Positions 52,571-60,195 of a DNA stretch of 64,000 bases are shown in pieces. The translations under genes were made by a program, and so were the position numbers. Where the stretch lies: positions 1-64,000 of the forward strand of contig JBJXFB010000150.1 in assembly GCA_046155895.1 (NCBI GenBank). The letters are read 5' to 3'. This DNA is from DASYPQ01 sp046155895 (GTDB taxonomy: Bacteria; Planctomycetota; UBA1135; GCA-002686595). How positions within the stretch are numbered: position 1 is the stretch's first letter; every line of letters begins with the position of its first letter. Under the pieces are notes generated by a model. It was given only the letters and a program-made list of their open reading frames with translations, searched no databases and had not been told where the DNA came from.

Positions 52571-53572
52571 ATGAAAGCCTTCCGTCTCGCCAATCCGACG
52601 AGTCTCGAGGCTGCGCTCGAGCTCCTGGCGGCGGGCAACCAGCGCGGAGCTCGCAGCCGCGCGCAGCTCCTCGCGGGCGGCCAGGATCTCCTGACCGAGA
52701 TGAAGGAGCACCTGGCCGAGCCCGAGGTGCTCGTGAACCTCAAGGGGATCGCCGGGCTCGACCGGATCGAGGTCGCCTCCGACGGCGGGCTGGTGATCGG
52801 CGCGCTCGTGACGATCGCCGCGCTCGAGGAACACGCCGAAGTCCGCGAGCGGTTCACGGTGCTCCACGAGGCGGCGCACTCGATCGCGAGCCCGCAGATC
52901 CGGAGCTTCGGGACCGTCGGCGGCAACCTGTGCCAGCGCCCGCGCTGCGGGTACTACCGGAACGAGCACGCCAAGTGCATCAAGAAGGGCGGCTCGGAGT
53001 GCTTCTCGCACGACGGGCTGAACAAGTACAACGCGATTCTCGGCGGTGGACCTTCGTACATCGTCCACCCGAGCGATCTCGCGCCCGCGCTCGTCGTCCT
53101 CGAGGCGGAGGTCCGACTGCGCGGCCCCGCGGGCGAGCGGACGGTCCCGATCGAGCGCTTCTTCACCCTGCCCTCGGAAGGCAGCGTGCTCAAGGAGAAC
53201 GTGCTCGGAGACGACGAGATCCTGCTGTCCGTGCGCGTTCCGGCTCCGGCCTCCGGGACTCGCAGCACCTACCTCAAGTTCAAGGAGCGCGGCTCCTTCG
53301 ACTTCGCGCTCGTGTCGGTCGCCGCGGCGCTCGTCGTCGAGGCCGGCCAGGTCGCGCGCGCCCGCCTCGCGCTCGGCGGCGTCGCGCCGATCCCGTGGAG
53401 GGCTGGCGACGCGGAGAAGGTCCTGGTGGGGAAGGCGATGGAGGCATCCGCGTGGAAGGCCGCCGGCGAGGCCGCGATGCTCGAGGCCGATCCCCTGAAG
53501 CACAATGCCTACAAGGTCCCGCTCGCCCAGGGGCTCATCCACCGCGCGCTCCAGTCGCTGGCGCGGAGCTGA
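52571..53572 (+). CDS. FAD subunit of the molybdenum hydroxylase with extra iron-sulfur loop (PaoB/YagS-like)
   Basis: 333 residues, 4 nt after the previous stop. FAD_binding_5 domain: LLAGGQDLLTEMKEH near 36, SPQIRSFGTVGGNLCQRPRC near 108-126 and HPSDLAPALVVLEA near 165; CO_deh_flav_C in the last third. Four cysteines, Cys121, Cys126, Cys136 and Cys144, sit in a 24-residue loop, the position where PaoB and 4-hydroxybenzoyl-CoA reductase hold an additional [4Fe-4S] cluster. That supports the PaoABC-type assignment. Confidence 0.92.
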   Translation: MKAFRLANPTSLEAALELLAAGNQRGARSRAQLLAGGQDLLTEMKEHLAEPEVLVNLKGIAGLDRIEVASDGGLVIGALVTIAALEEHAEVRERFTVLHEAAHSIASPQIRSFGTVGGNLCQRPRCGYYRNEHAKCIKKGGSECFSHDGLNKYNAILGGGPSYIVHPSDLAPALVVLEAEVRLRGPAGERTVPIERFFTLPSEGSVLKENVLGDDEILLSVRVPAPASGTRSTYLKFKERGSFDFALVSVAAALVVEAGQVARARLALGGVAPIPWRAGDAEKVLVGKAMEASAWKAAGEAAMLEADPLKHNAYKVPLAQGLIHRALQSLARS

Positions 53573-53580
53573 CGAGGACG

Positions 53581-53799
53581 ATGGAAGATCCCCGCATCCT
53601 CGAGGGCGCCCTCTGCATCCACCTGCGGAGCAAGAAGACCTACTCCCTCCACGCCCCTCCGGCGTCCAGCGAGGACGTCCTCGACGGCAGCGGCCACTGC
53701 TGGTGCAAGAAGACGATGATGGCCCTCGGCCCCGACGAGGATCGTGTCGATCCCGACACCTGCCGGAATGGCCGCGCCTGCTTCGAGACGACCACCTAG
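53581..53799 (+). CDS. Small cysteine-rich protein linked to the molybdenum hydroxylase
   Basis: 72 residues, starting 8 nt after the FAD-subunit stop. GAGG lies 3 nt before its ATG, a short spacing. Five cysteines: Cys12, Cys40 and Cys42 (GHCWCKKT), Cys61 and Cys67 (DTCRNGRACFE). The CxC plus Cx5C arrangement suggests metal binding or an Fe-S accessory role, though I recognise no family. There is no signal peptide. Position at the end of the hydroxylase operon suggests assembly or quality control (inference). Confidence 0.7.
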   Translation: MEDPRILEGALCIHLRSKKTYSLHAPPASSEDVLDGSGHCWCKKTMMALGPDEDRVDPDTCRNGRACFETTT

Positions 53800-53812
53800 C
53801 GCGATCCTGGCC

Positions 53813-53818
53813 TAGACT
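53813..53818 (+). promoter_or_regulatory. -10 box before the second DUF1326-like gene
   Basis: TAGACT lies 6 nt before the ATG at 53825, the spacing expected when transcription starts at the A of the ATG. No clear -35. Confidence 0.4.
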
Positions 53819-53824
53819 GGGGCC

Positions 53825-54427
53825 ATGATCCTCACCTCCGTTGCGCTCTTGGCCGCGTTCTCCGCGGATTGCCGGATCCAAAGTGTCGAAGCCCGCACCG
53901 CGAGCGTCTTCGCGGGCGCCTGCCACTACGGGGGCGAGGCGACGACGGCCGGACGCGAGGCCCTGGTCGCCTGGCACTTCGAATCGGGTTCGCTCGCCGG
54001 AGTCGATCTCGTCGCCGCGATCGCGGGAGACGGCAACCTCGCGGATCCGTCCACGGTGCGCCGATCGGTCGTGTACCTGTCCGATCGCGCGACTCCCGCG
54101 CAGCGGGGGGCCGCGGAGGCGCTCCTGCGCTGGCGCCTGGGGTCCGAGCTCGGACGCGTGCTCGAGGTCGTTGTCGTCCCGCTCGAAGCGAAGTTCGAGG
54201 GCGAGAGCTACCGCGTCGACGGCGGAGCTCTGTTCGAGCTCGAGGGCTCGCTCCTCGCGGACCGCGCCTGCTGCAAGATGCCTCTCGCGGTCTGGTACCA
54301 GCCCATCGCGCCGATCGCCGCGCCGATCGTCGGACGGAACGAGGTCTTCCGTTACGGTGACGCGCGCCTGGGATCCGTCTGGGAGCACCACGGCGAGAAC
54401 ACCGGCTTCGCGGGCACGCTCCGCTAG
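53825..54427 (+). CDS. Secreted DUF1326-like protein
   Basis: 200 residues with a short signal-like start (MILTSVALLAAFSADC). DUF1326-type features: FAGACHYGGEAT near 30, LVAWHFESGSLAGVDLVAAI near 48, VVYLSDRATPAQRGAAEALL near 82 and LEAKFEGESYRVDGGALF near 120, plus paired Cys in DRACCKMPLAVWYQP. It lacks the ACSCPMFCQC cluster of the protein at 7340, having only single cysteines there, so its metal or redox chemistry must differ. Its stop shares CTAG with the convergent truD stop. Confidence 0.72.
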   Translation: MILTSVALLAAFSADCRIQSVEARTASVFAGACHYGGEATTAGREALVAWHFESGSLAGVDLVAAIAGDGNLADPSTVRRSVVYLSDRATPAQRGAAEALLRWRLGSELGRVLEVVVVPLEAKFEGESYRVDGGALFELEGSLLADRACCKMPLAVWYQPIAPIAAPIVGRNEVFRYGDARLGSVWEHHGENTGFAGTLR

Positions 54428-55458
54428 GTCTTCGTGATCTCCCGCAGCGCGATGGTCGCGTAGGCGCCCTTCTCCAGGCGGAAGCGCAAGCGCAGTCCCT
54501 CGGGCTCTTCCGCGCACGAGAACTCGCGCAGGAAGATCCGCGACGCGCGCCGGGATCCGGGGAGCCGCGCGCGAGCGAGCGCGGCGTCGTCCGCTCCCGC
54601 CGCGGCCAGGATCTCGCGCTCGAGCTCGCCCGGGCGTCCCGTCGCCCAGCGCATCTTGGAGCCGAAGATCGGACCCGTGGCCGAGATCTCGCCCCGCTGG
54701 CAACGATCCGAGTCGACCTGCGCGTCGGCGACCTCGAAGAGGCCTCCGGTGTCCGTCTTGCGCGCGAGGTCTCCCTCCTGGACGGCGTCGAGCCCGCATC
54801 GGCTCATTCGCTGGCGCAGCCACTCGTTGAAGAGTGCCGATTGCCACGCGGAGAGCTCCATGCGGCCGATCCAGGAGGAAGGCGCGGGCTTGGCGTCCGC
54901 GATCCGCCGCTCGCCGCGGCGAGCTCCGCGGCCGCCGGGTCCGAGGCGCTGCTCGCCGAAGAAGTTCGGGAGCCCGCGCTCGGCGAGCACCGCGGCGATC
55001 GCCTGGGCGCGCGCGGCGGCGCCGGATACGGCGCCGGCGACCAGGATCTCGAAGCGGTTTCCCGCCAGGTGTCCGCGACCGAGCTTGTTCCCGTGGCGCG
55101 CGGCCGCGAGGACCTCGAGCCCCGTGAGCGCGGCCGCGCGCTCGGCGAGCTCGGCGGGCTCGCCCGCGCGCACCGGCAGGGAGAACGTCTGCGTCGCGCG
55201 CGCGACCTTGTCCTTCTGTCCGGCGCAGCCGACGTCGCGCTCCTGGAGGAAGAACACCTCCGCCAGCGCGCGCTGGACCTCGCGCGTCGTCCGTCCTTCG
55301 CGCCTCACGCGCAGGTAGAGGTGCTCGCCGACGCCGCAGGGCTCGTAGAGCGGGATCTCCTCGACCACGAAGTGCGCGGGCGATTGCTTGATCTCCCCGC
55401 CGGTGCCCGGGAGATCGCCCGTGACGAGCGGGAGCTCGCCGACGAGAGGAGAAGTCAC
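54424..55458 (-). CDS. truD: tRNA pseudouridine(13) synthase TruD
   Basis: 344 residues from a GTG overlapping the upstream stop (GTGA). TruD family: IKQSPAHFVVEEIPLYEPCG at the N-terminus, the catalytic motif CAGQKDKVARATQ with Asp83, GNKLGRGHLAGNRFEI, PNFFGEQRLGPGGRG near 167 and RFRLEKGAYATIALREI at the end. Length and order are normal. It isomerises U13 of tRNA-Glu and related tRNAs in the cytoplasm. Co-transcribed with the small membrane protein upstream. Confidence 0.94.
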   Translation of the reverse strand: MTSPLVGELPLVTGDLPGTGGEIKQSPAHFVVEEIPLYEPCGVGEHLYLRVRREGRTTREVQRALAEVFFLQERDVGCAGQKDKVARATQTFSLPVRAGEPAELAERAAALTGLEVLAAARHGNKLGRGHLAGNRFEILVAGAVSGAAARAQAIAAVLAERGLPNFFGEQRLGPGGRGARRGERRIADAKPAPSSWIGRMELSAWQSALFNEWLRQRMSRCGLDAVQEGDLARKTDTGGLFEVADAQVDSDRCQRGEISATGPIFGSKMRWATGRPGELEREILAAAGADDAALARARLPGSRRASRIFLREFSCAEEPEGLRLRFRLEKGAYATIALREITKT

Positions 55459-55715
55459 CGCCCCAGCTCGCGCTTGCGCGCGGGCCGGCGCGCGAAGAGA
55501 TAGACGAGGGCGCCGATCCAGCCCGCCAGGACGATGACGAGGATCCACACGATCTTGTCGTTGCCCTCGCTCTTCTCGTTCTTCGCGCAGTCGATGATCA
55601 TCCAGACCCACAGCACGAGCAACGGAATCGAGAGGCAGCAGATGGAGGCCCAGATGAAGAAGATGGGGAGGAAGACCCAGCCTTCTCCGCCGCCGTGCAG
55701 CAGTGCGAGCCACAT
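55455..55715 (-). CDS. Small PLDc_N-domain membrane protein
   Basis: 86 residues with two membrane helices (about 12-40 and 58-74) joined by the polar loop IIDCAKNEKSEGND. The second helix and tail (IVWILVIVLAGWIGALVYLFARRP) match the phospholipase D-nuclease N-terminal domain found in many short membrane proteins. Arg/Lys-rich C-terminus. A TACACT box 7 nt before its ATG and no Shine-Dalgarno suggest a leaderless start. Its stop is coupled to truD. Confidence 0.82.
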   Translation of the reverse strand: MWLALLHGGGEGWVFLPIFFIWASICCLSIPLLVLWVWMIIDCAKNEKSEGNDKIVWILVIVLAGWIGALVYLFARRPARKRELGR

Positions 55716-55739
55716 GGCGACGAGTGTAGCCGCTGCAGG

Positions 55740-57470
55740 CTAGGTCAGCAGCGCGAGCGGCCGTTCCAGCCAGCTCGCGGACTCGTCGAGGCCTCCTGGG
55801 CGGTTGCGGAGGACCCACAGGCGCCGGTGTTCGGCCGCTAGCGGCGCGAGCTCCTCGCGCAGCGCCGCCCGTGCCGCGCGGGGGATCGCGGTGACGGGAG
55901 CTCCATCGGGGGCCTCGAGCCGGGCGCGCCCGAAACGGCAGGCGAAGGCGAGCAGATCGGCCGCGAACCGGATCTCCTCGGCGTCGAGCGTGCTGCCGCG
56001 CGCTGCGCCGAGCCGCGCCCGGATCTCGAGGGTGCGACCGAGCGCGCGCTCGAGGCCTTCGACGCCGAGTCCGGGCATGCGCGCGTGCGGGAGCGGCTGG
56101 TCGGCGAAGGCGAGCACGAAGAAGAGCGCCGAGCCGTTCGTGCTCGGCGAGCCCGGCACCTCGTACACGTGGCCGAGATCGACAGCGGCCTGGCCGAGGA
56201 CGCCGGCCGGGTCGTGGAAGACGTGCGCGTCGAGGAGGCGCGGCAGGTCGGCCGCGCGCTCGCGCGCGGCGGAGGCGTTCCACGCGCAGCCGGCCCCGTA
56301 GAGGAGGCCCGCCGCGCTCGCGAAGGGAGGCTGGAGGTGCCCGCGGTCGCCCCAGTCCGTGACGAGGTAGCCGCTCGCGCCGCGCTCGAGTCCGTGCACG
56401 GCGGCGCTCTCGAGGTTCGCGACAGCATTCGCCGTCCTCCCCGCGACGCTCTGCCAGCTCGAGGTTCCCGGGCAAACTCGAAACTCCAGCCCGCTCTCGG
56501 CGAACGCGCGCGCTTCCCGTTCGAACGGATGATCGGCGTCGTAGCCCCAGAGCAGCGCGACGGCATCGCGCGGGAGCTCCTCGATCAGCTCGGGATGCTG
56601 GAGGATCACGTCGCCCCAGAACTGGATGCGGTGTCCGCGCGCGCGCGCGAGCTCGTGCACGGCGCGCAGGAAGTCGAGGTAGACCCGGCCCTTGCCCTTC
56701 GCCTCGCACGCGCTCTTCGAACGGCCGAGGCCGATGTCGAAGGTCTCGTCGAGGCCGACGTTCATGACCCGGCTCTGGAAGCAGGGCAGGAGCTCGTCGT
56801 AGAGCCCGGCGAGGAGCTCGAGGGCCGCCGGATCGGTCGGACAGAGGCTGAAGGGCTCCTTCTCGCGGCTGAACGCGTGCACGATGCCGTCTGGAACCTC
56901 CGCGAGGTGCCGGTAGCGCTCGCGCGAGAGCCAGCGGTGCATGTGGCCGAGGCTCTGCTGGTTCGGCACGAGCTCGATCCCGCGCTCGCGGCACCGCCGA
57001 TCGAGCTCGCGGGCCTCGTCGTGGGTGATCGGGCTCGCGTCGCGCCAGACCTCCTCGTGGGCTCGGTAGGCGAAGCTGTGCTCGGTGTAGAGCTGCAGCT
57101 CGTCGTACTTCCAGCCGCCGAGGAGGTCGATCATTCGCCCCAGCGTCGCCGTCGTCGGCACCTTCGTGCGGCTGACGTCGAGGAGGACGCCCCGGCGCGC
57201 GAAATCGGGCCAGTCCTCGATCGCGAAGGCGGGGATCGCGCAGCGGCCCTCGTGGAGCCGGATCGCCTGCGCCAGGGTCGCGCGCGCGTGGCGCTCTCCC
57301 GCCGCGTCGGCCGACTCGATCTCGACGCCCGAGGGACCCGCGATCAGGCGGTACCCGCGCCCGCCGGCGAGACGGCTCGTCCGGGGGCGCACGGCGGGAT
57401 CCCAAACGCCTGGCCGCCGCTCCAGGCGTCGGGGCGGCGGCCAGAGGAGTTCGAGCCGGTCGCCGTTCAG
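55740..57470 (-). CDS. Glycoside hydrolase family 20-type hexosaminidase
   Basis: 576 residues if started at a CTG (57470) that overlaps the stop of the thioredoxin gene (CTGA). The first ATG in frame, at 57605, would lie 136 nt inside that gene. GH20-like beta domain (LIAGPSGVEIESADAAG) and barrel: DWPDFARRGVLLDVSRTKVP, LYTEHSFAYRAHEEVW, LVPNQQSLGHMHRWL, and MNVGLDETFDIG with the catalytic Asp-Glu pair, then FWGDVILQHPEL. No signal peptide, so cytoplasmic. AAGGAG lies 11 nt upstream of the CTG. It probably acts on beta-linked N-acetylhexosamines. Confidence 0.82.
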   Translation of the reverse strand: MNGDRLELLWPPPRRLERRPGVWDPAVRPRTSRLAGGRGYRLIAGPSGVEIESADAAGERHARATLAQAIRLHEGRCAIPAFAIEDWPDFARRGVLLDVSRTKVPTTATLGRMIDLLGGWKYDELQLYTEHSFAYRAHEEVWRDASPITHDEARELDRRCRERGIELVPNQQSLGHMHRWLSRERYRHLAEVPDGIVHAFSREKEPFSLCPTDPAALELLAGLYDELLPCFQSRVMNVGLDETFDIGLGRSKSACEAKGKGRVYLDFLRAVHELARARGHRIQFWGDVILQHPELIEELPRDAVALLWGYDADHPFEREARAFAESGLEFRVCPGTSSWQSVAGRTANAVANLESAAVHGLERGASGYLVTDWGDRGHLQPPFASAAGLLYGAGCAWNASAARERAADLPRLLDAHVFHDPAGVLGQAAVDLGHVYEVPGSPSTNGSALFFVLAFADQPLPHARMPGLGVEGLERALGRTLEIRARLGAARGSTLDAEEIRFAADLLAFACRFGRARLEAPDGAPVTAIPRAARAALREELAPLAAEHRRLWVLRNRPGGLDESASWLERPLALLT

Positions 57471-58699
57471 CGGCGCTTCTTCTCCTTCATCTCTTCGAGG
57501 AGCTTCACGACGGCTTCTTCCATCTCCTCGTCGCGCAGATCGCGGAACCGGATCACGCCCTTCTCGTCGAGGATGTAGATCGTCGGCCAGCCCTGGACGT
57601 TCCACTGGTTGGGCAGGGCTGCGTCCGTCGTCCCCATGACGTGCTGGCGCCAGGTGATCTTGTTCTTGGTCAAGATCTTGTCGAGGTTGGCCAGGTCCGC
57701 GTCGAAGACCTTCTTCTTCAGCGGCGCTCCGAGGGCCCCGAGCTTCTCCATCACCTTCGCGTCGCCGCGGCGGATGGCGTCGATGGCCTGGTTCTCCCGC
57801 ATCCCGGCGGCGCGGATGGCGGCTTTTTCGGCGTCTTCGAGCTTGCTGGAGACGTCACGGTCCCCGTCGCTGTTGAGTCCGAGGAGCGCGAAGGGCTCGT
57901 TCTTGAGGCGATCGACCATCGCCCGCTCATGCGGAAGCATGGCGCGGCAAGGGGGTCACCAGATGCCCCAGAAGTCGAGGACGACGACCTTGCCGCGGTA
58001 GTCGGAGAGCTTCCACGCGACTCCCTTCTCGTCCACGGCGTCGAAGTCCGGCGCCACCATGCCGATCTGGAGGTGCTCGATCTCGAACAGGTACCCCTCG
58101 GCTCGTCCGGCCGCCGCCGAGCCGCCGTGCTCCTTCCCGAGCCGGCGGAAGACCGCGACGGCTTCGTCCTTCTTTCCGTCCTGGTAGAGCATCTCACCCA
58201 GGGAGTAGAGAGCGCTGGAGCGTACGTCCGCGCTCTTGGGTTTCTCGGCGAGGAGCTCGAGGATCTCCTTCGCGCGATCACTCTCGATCATCCTCCTCCC
58301 AACGCCCTGCGGAACGAATTGGGCGAGCTCCGCGAGGACCGGAGAGTCGAGGTAGGCCGCCAGGAGCGAGTCGATCGCATCCGACGAGTCCGCCTCGGAG
58401 TTGAACGCGATCCAGAGCAACGACCGCGCGCCCGTTTCGGTGCCCTTCGCGCGCTCGGAGAGATCCTCGAAGCGCGAGATGAAGAGCTTGGCAGGATGCT
58501 TCTCCGGATCGAGCCGGATCGCAGCCCTCTCTTCGTCGGTCTTCGCCTTGGCGTAAGGCTCGTAGTAGGCCTCGATCGCCTCGTCGAACTCCTTCTCCAG
58601 AGCCGCGAGCTCGGTGGGGAAGTCGGGAGCCTTCTCCTGCGCGGGCGCGTGGGCGCCGGCAACGGTCAGGGCGAGGCCCGCAAGCCATAGCAATGCCAT
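57467..58699 (-). CDS. TlpA-like thioredoxin with an in-frame TGA at the redox cysteine: probable selenoprotein
   Basis: 410 residues if the TGA at 57956-57958 is read as selenocysteine (residue 248). The ATG at 58699 has GGAGG 7 nt upstream. Signal peptide (MALLWLAGLALTVAGAHA), helical/TPR-like region about 25-205 (SSALYSLGEMLYQDGKKDEA), then the AhpC/TSA-TlpA domain: GMVAPDFDAVDEKG, GKVVVLDFWGIW, then TGA, then PPCRAMLPHERAM, and VQGWPTIYILDEKG with the cis-Pro. The usual motif is W-C-x-P-C-R; here TGA replaces only the first Cys. The frame is open for 247 codons before and 162 after. Nonsense mutation or a sequencing error are the alternatives. Confidence 0.8.
57923..57958 (-). promoter_or_regulatory. 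Candidate bacterial SECIS hairpin just after the in-frame TGA
   Basis: In the mRNA, nine nt after the UGA (57956-57958), CCGC (57947-57944) pairs with GCGG (57926-57923). After a 2x1 internal loop, CAUGC (57941-57937) pairs with GCAUG (57932-57928) around a UUCC loop. The apical loop starts 19 nt after the UGA, inside the distance range of known bacterial SECIS elements. A G in the first two loop positions, common in SECIS loops, is missing, which lowers confidence. Confidence 0.45.
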
Positions 58700-58783
58700 C
58701 GTCACACCTCCAGGACGGCACTCGCCGTCGGGCGCGGATTGTCGGCTGGCGGGCCGCGTCTGCGCAAGGACCGGTCGGGGAAC

Positions 58784-60115
58784 TTACCCGCTGGCGTTCC
58801 TTGCGCCGTGGACCCAGATGCGGATCTCGGCGGGAGTGGGGGTCGGCGGGAGCCCGCGGCCGGATTCCCTCATCGACCGCTCCAACTCGGCCGGATCGCG
58901 CGCCCCCAGCTCCTCGACCGAACGGACGCCGGCGCTCGCGAGCCAGGTGAAGCCGCGGACCCCCAGACCGCGGACGCTCATCAAGCGCGCCGTCTCGAGC
59001 CACTCCGATCGCGCGAGGCCCGCAGGGAGATCCGGAGCGCCGGATTCGATGGCCCGGACGAGCTCGTCGGGGTGCCGAATCCCCGCTTGCGCGAGGCTCG
59101 ACACGACTTCGGCCGGGATGCCGGGGATGTCGGAGAGCCAGGCGCGCGTCGCGCGGACCGTGAAACGGTTCAAGCCGGCGATCGCGACGGCGCTGAAGAC
59201 GAGCGAGGCCAGCGCGGCGGCGATCGCAGGGCGCGGCCGCGCCGCGCGCGCGGGAGGGCCGTCGCCCTCCCACTCCGGGATCCAGCCCAGCACGACGAGC
59301 GCGCGCGCCGCGCTGTGGCACCCGAGCGCGAAGGGGATGAAGCCGACGAAGCCGAGATAAGGCATCTCGAAGAGCTTCCCTTCCTCGAAGAGCGGCACCG
59401 TGTAGATCCACTTGGCCGGCGACCGCCAGTTCCAGAACTCCCAGATCGCGCCGCACAGCGCGCCGGCGAGGAGGAGGCGGTACAGCGGGCCTCGGTCGCC
59501 GCCGCGCCAGCGCGAGAGGAGCGAGCGCTCGTCGCGCGTCGAGAGCCAGGGCTCGAGGAGCAGGAAGGGCGCGCCCCAGATGAGTGGGTAGGCGACGCTC
59601 GGAAAGAGGAGCGGGAGGACGAGGAACGCCGCTCCGCACGCCGTGAGCAGCGCGCGAGCGCGGGGGCTCGGCGCATTCCGAGGTGGCGGCCGCCGATGCG
59701 GGCTCGCGAAGGCCCCGAGGAGCGTGTGGATGCCGAGGACGCCCGGCAGCACCGTCGCGAAAGCGAAGTAGACGCCCAGCGTCCGCGTGGCGAGATCGCG
59801 CGGGATGCCGACGTAGTACCAGTTCTGGAGGCGCAGGTTCACGCACTCGAAGACGAGCCAGAAGGCGCCCGACCAGAACGCGAGGACGAGGAAAGCCCTC
59901 GGGCGAGCCAGGAACAGCGAGGAACCCGTACGCAGGCACGTCACTGCGTCCGCGAGGAAGATCAGCGCCCACCACGAGAGGTCGTACGACCACGTGGCGA
60001 GCGGCTCGATCGCGAGCCAGAGCGCGACCTGGCCGAGGCCGAGGATCCCCGTCGACAGGAGCACGAGGATCCGCGCGCGCCGCATCCTCGCCGGGTCGAT
60101 TCCGTCGCGCAGCAT
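58784..60115 (-). CDS. Polytopic membrane protein with C-terminal helix-hairpin-helix (DUF4332-like) domain
   Basis: 443 residues from the ATG at 60115, preferred because a TAATCT box is 7 nt upstream. About eight to ten membrane segments up to residue about 330: ILVLLSTGILGLGQVALWLA, AFLVLAFWSGAFWLVFECV, VYFAFATVLPGVLGIHTLL, LLTACGAAFLVLPLLFPSV, LGFVGFIPFALGCHSAARAL and AALASLVFSAVAIAGL. The cytoplasmic tail (335-443) has two helix-hairpin-helix-like units (LSDIPGIPAEVVSSLAQAGI and SVRGLGVRGFTWLASAGV). I know no function. The DNA-binding-like tail on a membrane protein is unusual. Confidence 0.72.
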   Translation of the reverse strand: MLRDGIDPARMRRARILVLLSTGILGLGQVALWLAIEPLATWSYDLSWWALIFLADAVTCLRTGSSLFLARPRAFLVLAFWSGAFWLVFECVNLRLQNWYYVGIPRDLATRTLGVYFAFATVLPGVLGIHTLLGAFASPHRRPPPRNAPSPRARALLTACGAAFLVLPLLFPSVAYPLIWGAPFLLLEPWLSTRDERSLLSRWRGGDRGPLYRLLLAGALCGAIWEFWNWRSPAKWIYTVPLFEEGKLFEMPYLGFVGFIPFALGCHSAARALVVLGWIPEWEGDGPPARAARPRPAIAAALASLVFSAVAIAGLNRFTVRATRAWLSDIPGIPAEVVSSLAQAGIRHPDELVRAIESGAPDLPAGLARSEWLETARLMSVRGLGVRGFTWLASAGVRSVEELGARDPAELERSMRESGRGLPPTPTPAEIRIWVHGARNASG

Positions 60116-60122
60116 CCAGCCG

Positions 60123-60128
60123 AGATTA
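60123..60128 (-). promoter_or_regulatory. -10 box before the membrane HhH gene
   Basis: TAATCT on the minus strand, 7 nt before the ATG at 60115, again without a Shine-Dalgarno. No convincing -35 seen. Confidence 0.4.
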
Positions 60129-60195
60129 CTGAAGGCCCCCCCAGGACGGGCGCGAGATTCGTGGAGACTCGTTGATGGGAAGGAGCGCCCCCCGC

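Noticed and set aside
53581..53799. Cys-rich 72-residue frame as a shadow of another gene
   Set aside because: It lies outside the FAD-subunit gene, has GAGG near its ATG and a paired-cysteine pattern, so it was kept as a real gene.
57467..57940. Separate 157-residue gene starting at the ATG inside the thioredoxin
   Set aside because: It would begin in the middle of the redox motif (CRAMLP) and lose the thioredoxin N-terminal strand; it is in phase with the upstream half, so it is the second half of one protein.
57956..58705. Thioredoxin as a pseudogene truncated by a nonsense codon
   Set aside because: Kept only as an alternative: both halves show normal protein sequence and conserved motifs (WGIW before, cis-Pro WPTIY after), no second lesion is visible, and the stop replaces exactly the redox Cys.
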